Under the pieces are notes generated by a model that was given only the letters and a program-made list of their open reading frames with translations, searched no databases and was not told where the DNA came from. This document shows positions 27,622-35,773 of a DNA stretch of 39,615 bases, piece by piece (positions within the stretch are counted from its first letter, which is position 1; each line of letters opens with the position of its first letter). The stretch is from Betaproteobacteria bacterium (GTDB taxonomy: Bacteria; Pseudomonadota; Gammaproteobacteria; Burkholderiales; SG8-41), in contig CANJQI010000031.1 in NCBI GenBank assembly GCA_947476215.1, forward strand, positions 1 through 39,615, written 5' to 3'. The translations under genes were made by a program, and so were the position numbers.

Positions 27622-29382
27622 TCACGCGATAATTTGTGCTTCCGCGGGCGGTTTGGCCGGCAGCCACACGGTGAAGCGCGTGCCCTTGCCGGGTTGAGAC
27701 TCGACGCTGATGCGTCCGCCGTGCTGCTCGACTATCTTGAAGGATATTGAAAGCCCGAGGCCGGTGCCCTTGCCGATTTCCTTGGTGCTGAAAAACGGGT
27801 CGAAGATTTTGGGCAGCACGTCGGGCGCTATGCCTTTGCCGCTGTCAGCGACATCGACAGCTATGCCATTGCCTTCCTTGCGTGTGGCAAGGGAAATCGT
27901 GCCTACCCCTCCCTCCATGGCCTGAACCGCGTTGGTTATCAGATTAAGAAATACCTGATTGACCTGGGATGGCGAACAGATAACCGCGGGAATTTCCCCG
28001 AACTGCTTTTTGACGGTTACCCCTTTCAACAAATGCTTGGCCAGCAGCAGCGTGCTGTTCAATCCTTCGTTAAGATTGAAGCTTGTGACCTTGCTGCGGT
28101 CGAGGCGGCTGAAATCCTTCAGATTGCCGACGATTTCCGCCATCTGTCCCGTGCCGAACAGGCCATCCTTGACCAGACCGCCAAGTTCCGCAACGACTTT
28201 TTGCTGCTTCAACTGTCCAATTTTCGAGGATACCAGCGCGAACTGACGCGACAACTGCGCTGGATCCGCGCTGCCGCCTGCCTGCAGCAAGGCCAGCAAC
28301 TGTTCGGTGTCGGAAATGACCGTTTCGATGGCGGGCAGTTTGTCGGCAACCGCGCCGAGGCTGTTCTTGACGTAGGCGAGCGGCGTATTGATCTCATGTG
28401 CGACGCCCGCCACCATCTGGCCCAGCGACGACATTTTCTCTGACTGGATAAGCTGGGCTTCGGATTCCTTGAGGTGCTTCAGCGCTTCGGACAGTTCGCG
28501 GGTGCGTTCCTGCACGCGCAGTTCCAGGCTTTCGTTGGCGGCTTTCAGGCGCGCACCGAGGTAGGCAAGCAGTATCAACAGTGCGCCGGCATAGTAAATC
28601 AGATAGACACGGAAACGCTCCTTGTCCTGCAGTGTCGCCTCAAGCTCGCGGTTGAACGAAAATGTGAGAGTATCCAATCGCGGTCCCGAAGACATGTAAG
28701 CAAGCTTGTTATAGAGCGCTTGTTCGGCAGGGCCGTGCTTTAGCAGCAGCTCGCCCGCATTGTGTGTCTGTTCGGCCTTGACACGCAGATTGTCGGGCAG
28801 GTTAGCCGCCGCGGTCTGCAGGTCATTCAAGGTGGAAATCAATGCGTTCTGCCGTGTTTCGGTGACCAACCAATAATACTGTTGTGCAATCCCAGGCAAA
28901 CCGTTGGTGACCGTATCCAGCGGCACGGAACGTTGCTTGAGTTCCGCCGTCTGAGTGCGCAATTCCGCAGTATTGCGCAACAGGCCATCGAGTCCGGCAC
29001 TGGTGCTGGCATTTGCGGATCTGAACTTTTCGAACAGATCGGCTTTCTCGCGCACGGCCTTGGCCAATTCAGGCAACGCCGCCGCGAGCGACGGACTGGC
29101 GGTGCGTTGTGCTGCCTCGGTCAGACTCTGCAGCGCCTTGTTTGCCGCCGCGGCGCGGTCGCTGTCTTGTCTCTTGTTGGCGACCGATTCGAGCCGCAGG
29201 CGCAGCATTTCGACATCCCAGCGATTGTCGATCTCCTTGAGTTCGCGTAAAAAGCCCATGATTTCATTTTGTTCTCGTAAATCAACAGCTTGCGTCTTAT
29301 TGTAGAGATAGACCAGCGCCGCAACCATGGCCAGCGCCGCGATCGCGAACAAGCCATTTTGCAATGCATCGGATTTTTTCAT
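27622..29382 (-). CDS. Membrane sensor histidine kinase
   Basis: The 586-residue kinase has two membrane segments (about 10-27 and 258-277) enclosing a helical periplasmic sensor of roughly 230 residues. A coiled coil (about 278-315) links to the HisKA domain with His329 in 'VAGVAHEINTPLAYVKN' and an ATPase domain with N box 'NLITNAVQAM' (Asn484), G1 DSGKG (513-517), the F box 'FDPFFSTKE' and G2 GTGLGLS (539-545). All catalytic motifs are intact. The start overlaps the livF stop (ATGA), and the Ser/Thr kinase-receiver gene follows after four bases. Ligand is unknown; context suggests the Liv transporter or its substrate. There is no receiver or HPt of its own. Confidence 0.93.
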   Translation of the reverse strand: MKKSDALQNGLFAIAALAMVAALVYLYNKTQAVDLREQNEIMGFLRELKEIDNRWDVEMLRLRLESVANKRQDSDRAAAANKALQSLTEAAQRTASPSLAAALPELAKAVREKADLFEKFRSANASTSAGLDGLLRNTAELRTQTAELKQRSVPLDTVTNGLPGIAQQYYWLVTETRQNALISTLNDLQTAAANLPDNLRVKAEQTHNAGELLLKHGPAEQALYNKLAYMSSGPRLDTLTFSFNRELEATLQDKERFRVYLIYYAGALLILLAYLGARLKAANESLELRVQERTRELSEALKHLKESEAQLIQSEKMSSLGQMVAGVAHEINTPLAYVKNSLGAVADKLPAIETVISDTEQLLALLQAGGSADPAQLSRQFALVSSKIGQLKQQKVVAELGGLVKDGLFGTGQMAEIVGNLKDFSRLDRSKVTSFNLNEGLNSTLLLAKHLLKGVTVKKQFGEIPAVICSPSQVNQVFLNLITNAVQAMEGGVGTISLATRKEGNGIAVDVADSGKGIAPDVLPKIFDPFFSTKEIGKGTGLGLSISFKIVEQHGGRISVESQPGKGTRFTVWLPAKPPAEAQIIA

Positions 29383-30089
29383 GCGTGGTCACCCAGGTAC
29401 GCTTTTCTGACCGCCGGATCAGCCAGCAGCGCGGCAGAGTTGTCGTGCGTAACAATTGCTCCACTTTCCATCACGTAGCCCCTGTGACACATTTCAAGCG
29501 CCAGTTTTGCGTTTTGCTCTACCAGCAGTATTGTCACACCGTCCGCCGCGATGGTGCGTATTGTGTCGAAAATTTTTCGCACCATCAGGGGAGCAAGGCC
29601 CATGCTGGGCTCGTCGAGCAATAACAGGCGCGGCTTGCTCATCATGGCGCGCGCAATCGCCAGCATCTGCTGTTCGCCGCCGGACAGCGTGCCGCCGGTT
29701 TGACGGCGCCGTTCCGCAAGGCGTGGAAACAGCGCATAGACGCCATCGCGGTCGGTGCGCACGGCGGCTGAGTCAGGGCGTCGGTAAGCACCCATATTGA
29801 TGTTTTCCTCGACTGTCAGGCGCGAAAATATGCCGCGGCCTTCCGGCACCAGCGCGATGCCCAGCGTTATGCGCTGATGCACCGGCACCGTGATCAAGTC
29901 GACCCCATCGTAACGGATGCTGCCTTCGGTGGGGCGCAGAAGTCCGATCAATGCCTTGAGCGTAGTTGTCTTGCCCGCGCCGTTGGCGCCTATCAAAGCG
30001 ACCATTTCCCCGGCACGGACCGCGAAGTCTATGCCCTTGACCGCGTTGATGCCGCCGAACGATACGCACAAGCCGCTGACCTCAAGCAA
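29379..30089 (-). CDS. livF: Branched-chain amino acid-type ABC transporter ATPase LivF
   Basis: The 236-residue ATPase powers a HAAT-family importer together with LivG. It has Walker A 'GANGAGKTT', signature 'LSGGEQQMLAIARA', Walker B 'LLLDEPSMGLAP' and a switch His region ('ILLVEQN' is typical of LivF). A TTG start at 30089 is chosen: GGAGG lies five bases upstream, it overlaps livG by eight bases, and the length equals that of E. coli LivF. The frame is open to 30158, but an ATG start upstream would overlap livG by over 40 bases. The 3' end overlaps the histidine kinase start. Confidence 0.93.
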   Translation of the reverse strand: MLEVSGLCVSFGGINAVKGIDFAVRAGEMVALIGANGAGKTTTLKALIGLLRPTEGSIRYDGVDLITVPVHQRITLGIALVPEGRGIFSRLTVEENINMGAYRRPDSAAVRTDRDGVYALFPRLAERRRQTGGTLSGGEQQMLAIARAMMSKPRLLLLDEPSMGLAPLMVRKIFDTIRTIAADGVTILLVEQNAKLALEMCHRGYVMESGAIVTHDNSAALLADPAVRKAYLGDHA

Positions 30090-30849
30090 GCTCGCCTCCG
30101 AGATAGGCTTCAATGACGGCGGCATCGCTGCGTACCAAGGCAGGCGTGCCCTCGGCAATTTTTCTGCCGTAATCGAGCACCAGGATGCGGTCGCACAGCC
30201 CCATCACCAGCTTCATGTCGTGCTCGATCAACAGAATCGTGGTCCCGTCGCCCTGTATGCGCTCAAGCAGCGTGCGCAGCGTTGCCGTTTCGGTCGCGTT
30301 CATGCCGGCAACCGGTTCATCGAGCGCCAGCAGCTTGGGCTCGGTGGCGAGCGCGCGGGCGATTTCGAGCCTGCGCTGGTCGCCGTACGACAGGTTGTGT
30401 GCGACCTCGTTGCCGCGCGCGGCGAGCCCGACGTAATCGAGCAACGCCCATGCGCGCGCGTGGATGGCAGCTTCTTCCGCGCGCGTGGCGGCGCTGCGCA
30501 GGATCGCGCCAAAAATACCGGCGCGCGTGCGCACGTGACGGCCGACCATGACGTTTTCCAGTGCACTCATATTGGCAAACAGCCGGATGTTCTGAAACGT
30601 GCGTGCAATACCCGCCGCGGCAACCTGGTGCGGGGCCTTGACATTGAGTGGTTTGCCATCAAACCTGAAGCTGCCGCTGTCGGCGCGGTAAACACCGGTC
30701 AACAGGTTGAAGAATGTCGTTTTGCCTGCGCCATTGGGACCGATCAGGCCGTATATCTCGCCGCGCGCTATGGTAAAGGAAACGCCAGATAGCGCCTCAA
30801 TGCCACCGAAGCGTTTGCCGACCGCCAGAACTTCGAGCAACGCGCTCAT
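30082..30849 (-). CDS. livG: Branched-chain amino acid-type ABC transporter ATPase LivG
   Basis: The 255-residue ATPase (the E. coli length) has Walker A 'GPNGAGKTTFFNLLTG', 'NLSYGDQRRLEIARALA', Walker B 'LLALDEPVAGMN' and the extended C-terminal helical part with 'LIEHDMKLVMGLCDRILVLDYG' typical of LivG. The ATG at 30849 overlaps the livM stop by four bases (ATGA). It pairs with LivF at the cytoplasmic face of LivH-LivM. The frame runs to 30888, but that extension would lie within livM. Confidence 0.93.
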   Translation of the reverse strand: MSALLEVLAVGKRFGGIEALSGVSFTIARGEIYGLIGPNGAGKTTFFNLLTGVYRADSGSFRFDGKPLNVKAPHQVAAAGIARTFQNIRLFANMSALENVMVGRHVRTRAGIFGAILRSAATRAEEAAIHARAWALLDYVGLAARGNEVAHNLSYGDQRRLEIARALATEPKLLALDEPVAGMNATETATLRTLLERIQGDGTTILLIEHDMKLVMGLCDRILVLDYGRKIAEGTPALVRSDAAVIEAYLGGELA

Positions 30850-31910
30850 TCGTCGGTCAATTCCCGCTTGCGTACTTTGGATGGCCACAGTCCGGCCGGG
30901 CGAAACAGCATCATCAGCATCAGCGCAAGCCCGAATAGCAGCATGCGTATGACTTCAGGTTCGATGATCAGGTGCCCAAACAAATAGCGCTGCATGGGAT
31001 CCACCGTATGGCGTAGTAGCTCCGGAACAAAGGACAGCAACAACGCGCCCACGATCACGCCCCAGATATTGCCCATGCCACCCAGCACCACCATGGATAA
31101 CACCATGACGGATTCAACCAGAACGAAGCTCTCCGGGCTGATGAAACCCTGAATGGCCGCAAACATGCCGCCAGCTATACCGCCGAACGACGCCCCCATC
31201 CCGAACGCCAGCAACTTGACGTGTGTGGTGTTGATGCCCATCGCTTGCGCCGCGACCTCGTCTTCGCGTATAGCCTGCCAGGCGCGCCCTATGCGCGAAT
31301 TTTCGAGCCGCAGGTTCACCACGATTGCAACGAGCAGCACCAGTAGCAACAGGTAATAGTATTTGATCGGCCCACTGAAATTGAGACCCAATATCACTTC
31401 GCTCTGGCTGAAACTGAAATCGCCGATGCGCATGGGATCGATGCGCGAGATACCCTGCGGCCCGTTCGTAATGTTTACCGGTTGCGACAGATTGTTGAAA
31501 AAAATGCGCACAATTTCGCCAAAACCCAGCGTAACGATCGCAAGGTAGTCGCCGCGCAGTTTCAATGTCGGCGCCCCGAGCAGGACACCGAACACGCATG
31601 CGGCGAGTGCACCGATCGGCAGGATGATCCAGAACGGCAGATGCAGGTTGAATTGCGGGGAGGCCAGCAGCGCATAGGCATATGCACCGACACCATAAAA
31701 AGCAATGTAGCCGAGATCCAGCAGGCCGGCGAAACCGACCACGATGTTCAGGCCCAGCGCCAGCAATGCAAACAGTATTGCCAGGTTGGTAACGCGCACC
31801 CAGGTAGTGCCGGCGGTGGCAAGCACGAACGGCAGAGCGATCAGCGCGCACGCAATCAGCGCCAGGCCTGCCCAGCGTAGCGCCGGGTATGTTTTAAGTT
31901 TATCGGCCAT
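30846..31910 (-). CDS. livM: Branched-chain amino acid-type ABC transporter permease LivM
   Basis: The 354-residue inner-membrane permease has around nine hydrophobic segments and the family core 'LGLNIVVGFAGLLDLGYIAFYGVGAYAYALL', followed by 'LRGDYLAIVTLGFGEIVRIF' and the ATPase-contact loop 'RAWQAIREDEVAAQAMGIN' (EAA-like). It ends with a basic tail 'RPAGLWPSKVRKREL'. The ATG at 31910 lies 13 bases after livH; the frame extends to 31985 inside livH. It forms the channel with LivH. Confidence 0.93.
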   Translation of the reverse strand: MADKLKTYPALRWAGLALIACALIALPFVLATAGTTWVRVTNLAILFALLALGLNIVVGFAGLLDLGYIAFYGVGAYAYALLASPQFNLHLPFWIILPIGALAACVFGVLLGAPTLKLRGDYLAIVTLGFGEIVRIFFNNLSQPVNITNGPQGISRIDPMRIGDFSFSQSEVILGLNFSGPIKYYYLLLLVLLVAIVVNLRLENSRIGRAWQAIREDEVAAQAMGINTTHVKLLAFGMGASFGGIAGGMFAAIQGFISPESFVLVESVMVLSMVVLGGMGNIWGVIVGALLLSFVPELLRHTVDPMQRYLFGHLIIEPEVIRMLLFGLALMLMMLFRPAGLWPSKVRKRELTDE

Positions 31911-31923
31911 TATCGGGACCAGA

Positions 31924-32850
31924 TTATGCGCGTTCGCCGATGCGCTCGCCGAGCAACCCCGAGGGCCTGAATACCAGCACCGCAATCAGTACCATAAAAG
32001 CGAACACGTCCTGATAGTTGCTGCCGAAAACATTGTTGGTGAGGTCGCCCATGTAACCGGCGGCTAGTGCTTCAACGACGCCCAGCAGCATGCCGCCCAG
32101 CATGGCGCCGGCAAGATTGCCTATGCCGCCCAGCACCGCGGCGCAAAATGCTTTCAGGCCCAGCAGTGAGCCCATCGTGTAGTGGGCGATGCCGTAGTAA
32201 GTGCCGACCATTACGCCGGCGACCGCCGCTAGGGCCGCGCCTATCATGAAAGTCGCGGCGATAACGTGATTCACGTTGACACCCATCAGGCCGGCAATCG
32301 GCGCGTTCTGGGACGTGGCGCGCATGGCAACACCTAATTTTGTACGATAGACGATGGCCGTCAAGGCTATCATCAGTACCACGGAAGTCATGATGATCGC
32401 GATTTGTATCAGTGTAATGGTCGCGCCTGCGACCGGAAAAACCATGTTCGGAATGATCTGCGGAAACGCCAGCGGATTGCGACTCCAGATCATCATCGCG
32501 ACCTGCTGCAGCACGATGGATGCGCCGATAGCGGTGATCAACGGCGCCAGACGTGGTGCTTTGCGCAATGGCCGGTAAGCAAACAGTTCCAGCGCATAGC
32601 CGATGGCAGTGCATGCTGGAATCGCTGCCGCGGTACCGATCAGCACGATCAAGAGCGGAGGCAGTGGGGTGTTCGCTGCCAGCCAGCCTATCACCGTGAA
32701 AGCGACCATCGCACCCACCATGACGATCTCGCCATGCGCGAAGTTGATCAATTGGATAATACCGTAGACCATCGTATAACCCAGCGCCACGATGGCGTAG
32801 ACGCTGCCCAGCGTGAGTCCGTTGATGATCTGCTGCAGAAAAATGTCCAT
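31924..32850 (-). CDS. livH: Branched-chain amino acid-type ABC transporter permease LivH
   Basis: The 308-residue permease has about eight membrane segments and the LivH hallmark 'GLTLGSVYAIVALGYTMVYGI', 'QLINFAHGEIVMVGAM' and the cytoplasmic loop 'RATSQNAPIAGLMGVNVN'. The ATG at 32850 is preferred to a GTG at 32862 that lies in the preceding hairpin. The gene is separated from livJ by a 16-base-pair stem-loop, which probably lowers permease expression relative to the binding protein. Confidence 0.93.
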   Translation of the reverse strand: MDIFLQQIINGLTLGSVYAIVALGYTMVYGIIQLINFAHGEIVMVGAMVAFTVIGWLAANTPLPPLLIVLIGTAAAIPACTAIGYALELFAYRPLRKAPRLAPLITAIGASIVLQQVAMMIWSRNPLAFPQIIPNMVFPVAGATITLIQIAIIMTSVVLMIALTAIVYRTKLGVAMRATSQNAPIAGLMGVNVNHVIAATFMIGAALAAVAGVMVGTYYGIAHYTMGSLLGLKAFCAAVLGGIGNLAGAMLGGMLLGVVEALAAGYMGDLTNNVFGSNYQDVFAFMVLIAVLVFRPSGLLGERIGERA

Positions 32851-32860
32851 GCTGTCAGCC

Positions 32861-32896
32861 ACAACAAAACGGCACCCGCAGGTGCCGTTTTGTTGT
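32861..32896 (-). terminator. Stem-loop between livJ and livH (partial terminator)
   Basis: A perfect 16-base-pair inverted repeat (32861-32876 with 32881-32896) has a four-base loop and a GC-rich upper stem, with T-rich ends (TTTTGTTGT) on either strand. Between a binding-protein gene and its permease gene such a structure typically attenuates read-through and stabilises the upstream mRNA. Confidence 0.75.
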
Positions 32897-32916
32897 AATG
32901 GGCGTGAGCCCGGCCA

Positions 32917-34152
32917 CTATTTATTCTCCGTTGTAGCGGGCGTTGGTGCCGCCGATTTTATGAAATCCTCGAATTTTGTTGACGCCCCGTTCTTGATAAT
33001 CGCCAGCGGCGCGATCTTGCCGCCTTTCATGATGAAGATCGTGATTTCGGCGTTCTTGCGATCGCCCTTGTCGTCGAATTCGATGACGCCCGTTGCGCCC
33101 TTGTGGTTGGTTTTCACGAGTTCGGGCAGATATTTCGCGGGTTCCGCCGAATTGGCTTTTTGCATAGCCGCGATCAGCAGATTGGTGCTGTCATAGGTAA
33201 ACGGCGCATACTGAATAGGGTCAGACTTGAATCTGGCCTTGAAGTCGCTGAGAAACTTCGGATTGGCCGCTTCCACCGGGATGCCCGCCTGCGAGCACAC
33301 AAATCCTTCGGCGGCATCACCGGCAAGATCTTTCATGGTATTCGTGCATGCGCCGTCGCCGAATGCGAAGACCACCTTGATGCCGAGTTCGCGTGCTTGT
33401 TTGAGCAGCGGACCAGCGGTCGCGTCCATGCCACCGTAAAACACGGCGTCGGGCATCTTGCCCTTGATCTTGGTCAGGATCGCTTTCCAGTCGCGCGTGT
33501 CCTTGCTGCCTTTTTCGCGCGGCAGCACCTTGATGCCGGCCGCCGTCAGTGTTTTTTCCACTTCATTGCCGAGGCCTTCGCCATAGGCGGTGGCATCATC
33601 GATCACGGCAGCCAGTTTGGGTTTGTATTCGGATGCAAGATAGGTGGCAATCGCGGGACCTTGCTGATCGTCTCGACCGACGACACGAAATACCGACTTC
33701 AGGCCCTGTTCGGTGAGTTTGGGATTGGTCGACGTTCCGGTCACCATCGGAATGCCGGCTTGCGCGTACACGGTCGAAGCGGGAATCGACACACCGGAAT
33801 TGAGATGGCCGATGACGCCGGCGACTTTGGCATCAATGAATTTCTGCGCGATGATGGGGCCGCGATCCGGCTTTTCTTCGTCATCCTCTGCGAGCATTTC
33901 GAACTTGACTTTCTTGCCGTCGATGGTGACGCCCCTGGCATTGGCTTCCTCTATCGCCAACCGGGTACCGTTCTCGTTGTCTTTGCCCAGATGCGCGATG
34001 CCGCCGGTGAGCGGTGCGGCGTGGCCTATCTTGACGATGAGTTCGAGGGGTGCGGGTGCAGCTTTTGGAGCAGGTGGAGGTTCGTTTTTGCCGCAACTTG
34101 CGACCGCCAAACCAATCAGGGCGCTTAGCGCGAGCAACCGGCGATTGTTCAT
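32917..34152 (-). CDS. livJ: Branched-chain amino acid-type substrate-binding lipoprotein
   Basis: The 411-residue periplasmic binding protein (type I fold, HAAT family) delivers ligand to LivHMGF. It is a predicted lipoprotein: hydrophobic stretch then lipobox 'LAVASC' with Cys20, followed by a Pro/Ala-rich tether. The binding fold contains 'IGHAAPLTGGIAHLGKDNENG', 'GVIGHLNSGVSIPASTVYAQAG' and 'FRVVGRDDQQGPAIATYL'. Soluble LivJ proteins of E. coli lack a lipid anchor, so this one is tethered. The ATG at 34152 has GGGGAT four bases upstream; an extension to 34218 would run into the promoter. Substrate cannot be fixed: amino acids, amides or urea are all known for this family. Confidence 0.92.
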   Translation of the reverse strand: MNNRRLLALSALIGLAVASCGKNEPPPAPKAAPAPLELIVKIGHAAPLTGGIAHLGKDNENGTRLAIEEANARGVTIDGKKVKFEMLAEDDEEKPDRGPIIAQKFIDAKVAGVIGHLNSGVSIPASTVYAQAGIPMVTGTSTNPKLTEQGLKSVFRVVGRDDQQGPAIATYLASEYKPKLAAVIDDATAYGEGLGNEVEKTLTAAGIKVLPREKGSKDTRDWKAILTKIKGKMPDAVFYGGMDATAGPLLKQARELGIKVVFAFGDGACTNTMKDLAGDAAEGFVCSQAGIPVEAANPKFLSDFKARFKSDPIQYAPFTYDSTNLLIAAMQKANSAEPAKYLPELVKTNHKGATGVIEFDDKGDRKNAEITIFIMKGGKIAPLAIIKNGASTKFEDFIKSAAPTPATTENK

Positions 34153-34175
34153 GGTATCCCCGTAAACTGTTGTAG

Positions 34176-34185
34176 TGTCATGACA
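34176..34185. promoter_or_regulatory. Palindrome at the liv operon start site
   Basis: TGTCATGACA is a perfect ten-base palindrome covering the predicted +1 of the liv promoter (about 34183). The position suits a repressor site, but the binding protein is unknown. Confidence 0.35.
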
Positions 34186-34189
34186 ATTG

Positions 34190-34218
34190 ATTATCCGTAG
34201 GCACCCACGGGTTGTCAA
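34190..34218 (-). promoter_or_regulatory. Sigma70-type promoter of the liv/kinase operon
   Basis: On the minus strand TTGACA (34213-34218, perfect) is followed by 17 bases and GATAAT (34190-34195, five of six). The predicted start near 34183 leaves a 30-base leader with GGGGAT before the livJ ATG at 34152. It is the best promoter in the window. Confidence 0.75.
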
Positions 34219-34228
34219 TTTTGATGTG

Positions 34229-34261
34229 ACAAAACAAAAGGGCGCAGCATCTGCCGCGCCC
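34229..34261 (-). terminator. Rho-independent terminator of the small cytochrome c gene
   Basis: On the minus strand GGGCGC (34256-34261) pairs with GCGCCC (34240-34245), extendable to nine pairs with one G-U, and is followed by TTTTGTTTTGT. It insulates the cytochrome gene from the liv promoter a few bases further on. Confidence 0.8.
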
Positions 34262-34280
34262 CTGCTAACCTCAAGCTTGC

Positions 34281-34592
34281 TTACTTGGCTTTTGCCATCA
34301 TCAAATCAACCACCGCTATTATGTCCGCATCCGACAATTTGGAGTTGCCGCCCTTGGCGACCATGGCGGTGCCCGGTTTACCGCTGATGGAAATCTTGTA
34401 GAGCGCTTCCTTGCCCTGTTTGATACGTGGCGCCCACGCAACTTTGTCGCCCAATTTGGGGGCGCCGGCGACGCCGGCATCGTGACATACGCCACAAGTG
34501 CCCTTGTAAGTTTCTTCGGCGGTAGCCGCCAACGTGCTACCGGCAGCGACCATACCCGCGATGCTGAGCAACCCGATGCAAAACGACTTCAT
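34281..34592 (-). CDS. Small monohaem cytochrome c (c5-like)
   Basis: The 103-residue exported cytochrome has a signal peptide (about 1-23, ending 'STLAA'), the haem site CGVCH (33-37) in 'YKGTCGVCHDAGVAGAPKLGD', and a likely axial Met in 'GKPGTAMVAKGG'. The pattern fits the class I c5 family ('C..CH..G..GAP..GD', then 'W..R...G...L'). It carries electrons in the periplasm to an oxidase or other partner. The ATG at 34592 has a very good AAAGGAGT five bases upstream; the open frame to 34730 is ignored. Monocistronic, with its own terminator. Confidence 0.92.
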   Translation of the reverse strand: MKSFCIGLLSIAGMVAAGSTLAATAEETYKGTCGVCHDAGVAGAPKLGDKVAWAPRIKQGKEALYKISISGKPGTAMVAKGGNSKLSDADIIAVVDLMMAKAK

Positions 34593-34774
34593 GTATGACT
34601 CCTTTGTCCGTGCAGATGAAAACCGCCGGCATAATAGCAAATTCGCCTTGATTGCGCTGCGGATTTTGTTGAAAACCAAACCAGGTTCTTGACACTTGCA
34701 GTACACGGCAGATATGTAACGCGTGGACAAGCTTGGGCGTTGACCGCAATCGCGAGAGGAAGGTATTGCGAGAA

Positions 34775-35761
34775 TTAATGCGCGGTCGTGGACCGTGATC
34801 GCAGAAATTCCACGCGGTCCATCGACCGCGCCACCACTTCCCGCACCGCCTTATTGCGCCAGATCTGCAGGGTTATTTCGACGCCCTCGGTGCCGCTGGC
34901 CCACAGCACACGATAGAACTCCGACTGGCTGCCTATGGCCTGCCCACCGACAGCAAGTATGACATCGCCTTTTTGCAGGCCGCCCTGGGCGGCGGGCGCA
35001 TCCTTTAACACCTGAGTCACTAGTACGTGGCCGCGTACCTCCTCCGTATAGACACCCAGCCACGGTCTTGCGGCGCCGCTGCGCCGACCGTTGGCTTTCA
35101 GATCCGCAAGTATGGGCAGCAGCAAGTCGACAGGGACGAACATATTGCCCGGGAACGCCGCGCCGGTTTCCACGACGTCACCCACCCACAGCGAGCCTAT
35201 GCCGATCAGATGCCCATCGGAATTAATCAGCGCCGCACCGCTATGGTGGTCGCGCGCGGGAGCGGTGAAAATGGCGTTATCGAGCGCGTACTCCCACCAG
35301 CCCGTGAATGGCCGCCTTGCGACGATGCTGGCATTTGACAGGCCGCCCGCGGCGGGATGCGTGGCAATCACGGCGTTATTCAGTTCATAGGTTGAAGCTG
35401 CGTCACCGAACTCGAGCGGTTGGCTGTCGAGTGTTTGCGTGGTTCGCACCAGCCCAAAGCCGGTGGCGTGGTCAAAACCGGTGAGATTCGCCGGCAGCAC
35501 GCGGCCATCACTAGTCATCACGAGTATGGATTCCGCTTCGTGCAGCAGGTAGCCTATCGTCAGTATGAGGCCGGTGTCGTCGATTATGACCCCGGTTCCT
35601 TCGCGTTCGGCGCCCAGCGTTTCAGCCGTGCGAGCACTGCGCGGCACCCGTATCCCAAGTTTGACGATAGCAGACGCCACATCGCGCTCAACAACGACGG
35701 TGGTTGGTGGCAGATTTGCCGCACGCCACGCGGCCCATGCTGCGGTCACCAGTGAGGGCAT
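34775..35761 (-). CDS. HtrA/DegP-like trypsin-fold protein with PDZ domain, probably inactive
   Basis: The 328-residue protein has a trypsin-like domain (about 25-215) and one PDZ domain (about 232-305, 'LGVYTEEVRGHVLVTQVLKD' and 'LQKGDVILAVGGQ'). HtrA landmarks are recognisable but altered: 'GTGVIIDDTGLILTIGYLL' (55-73) lacks the catalytic His expected near 70, 'FDHATGFGLV' has Gly101 where the catalytic Asp should be, while Ser174 survives in 'HHSGAALINSDG' (normally GNSGGPL). It is therefore probably not a protease but a PDZ-bearing binding protein. The N-terminus has no clear signal peptide, so location is uncertain. It starts 12 bases after ilvD in the same frame. Confidence 0.85.
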   Translation of the reverse strand: MPSLVTAAWAAWRAANLPPTTVVVERDVASAIVKLGIRVPRSARTAETLGAEREGTGVIIDDTGLILTIGYLLHEAESILVMTSDGRVLPANLTGFDHATGFGLVRTTQTLDSQPLEFGDAASTYELNNAVIATHPAAGGLSNASIVARRPFTGWWEYALDNAIFTAPARDHHSGAALINSDGHLIGIGSLWVGDVVETGAAFPGNMFVPVDLLLPILADLKANGRRSGAARPWLGVYTEEVRGHVLVTQVLKDAPAAQGGLQKGDVILAVGGQAIGSQSEFYRVLWASGTEGVEITLQIWRNKAVREVVARSMDRVEFLRSRSTTAH

Positions 35762-35773
35762 GTGAGCGGCGAC

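Noticed and set aside
33103-34128. 341-residue plus-strand open frame opposite livJ
   Set aside because: Antisense shadow of livJ with no ribosome-binding site or domain.
34689-34718. TTGACA with a TATGTA 18 bases downstream on the plus strand
   Set aside because: The -10 is poor, and no plus-strand gene follows; it would only drive antisense RNA into the HtrA-like gene.
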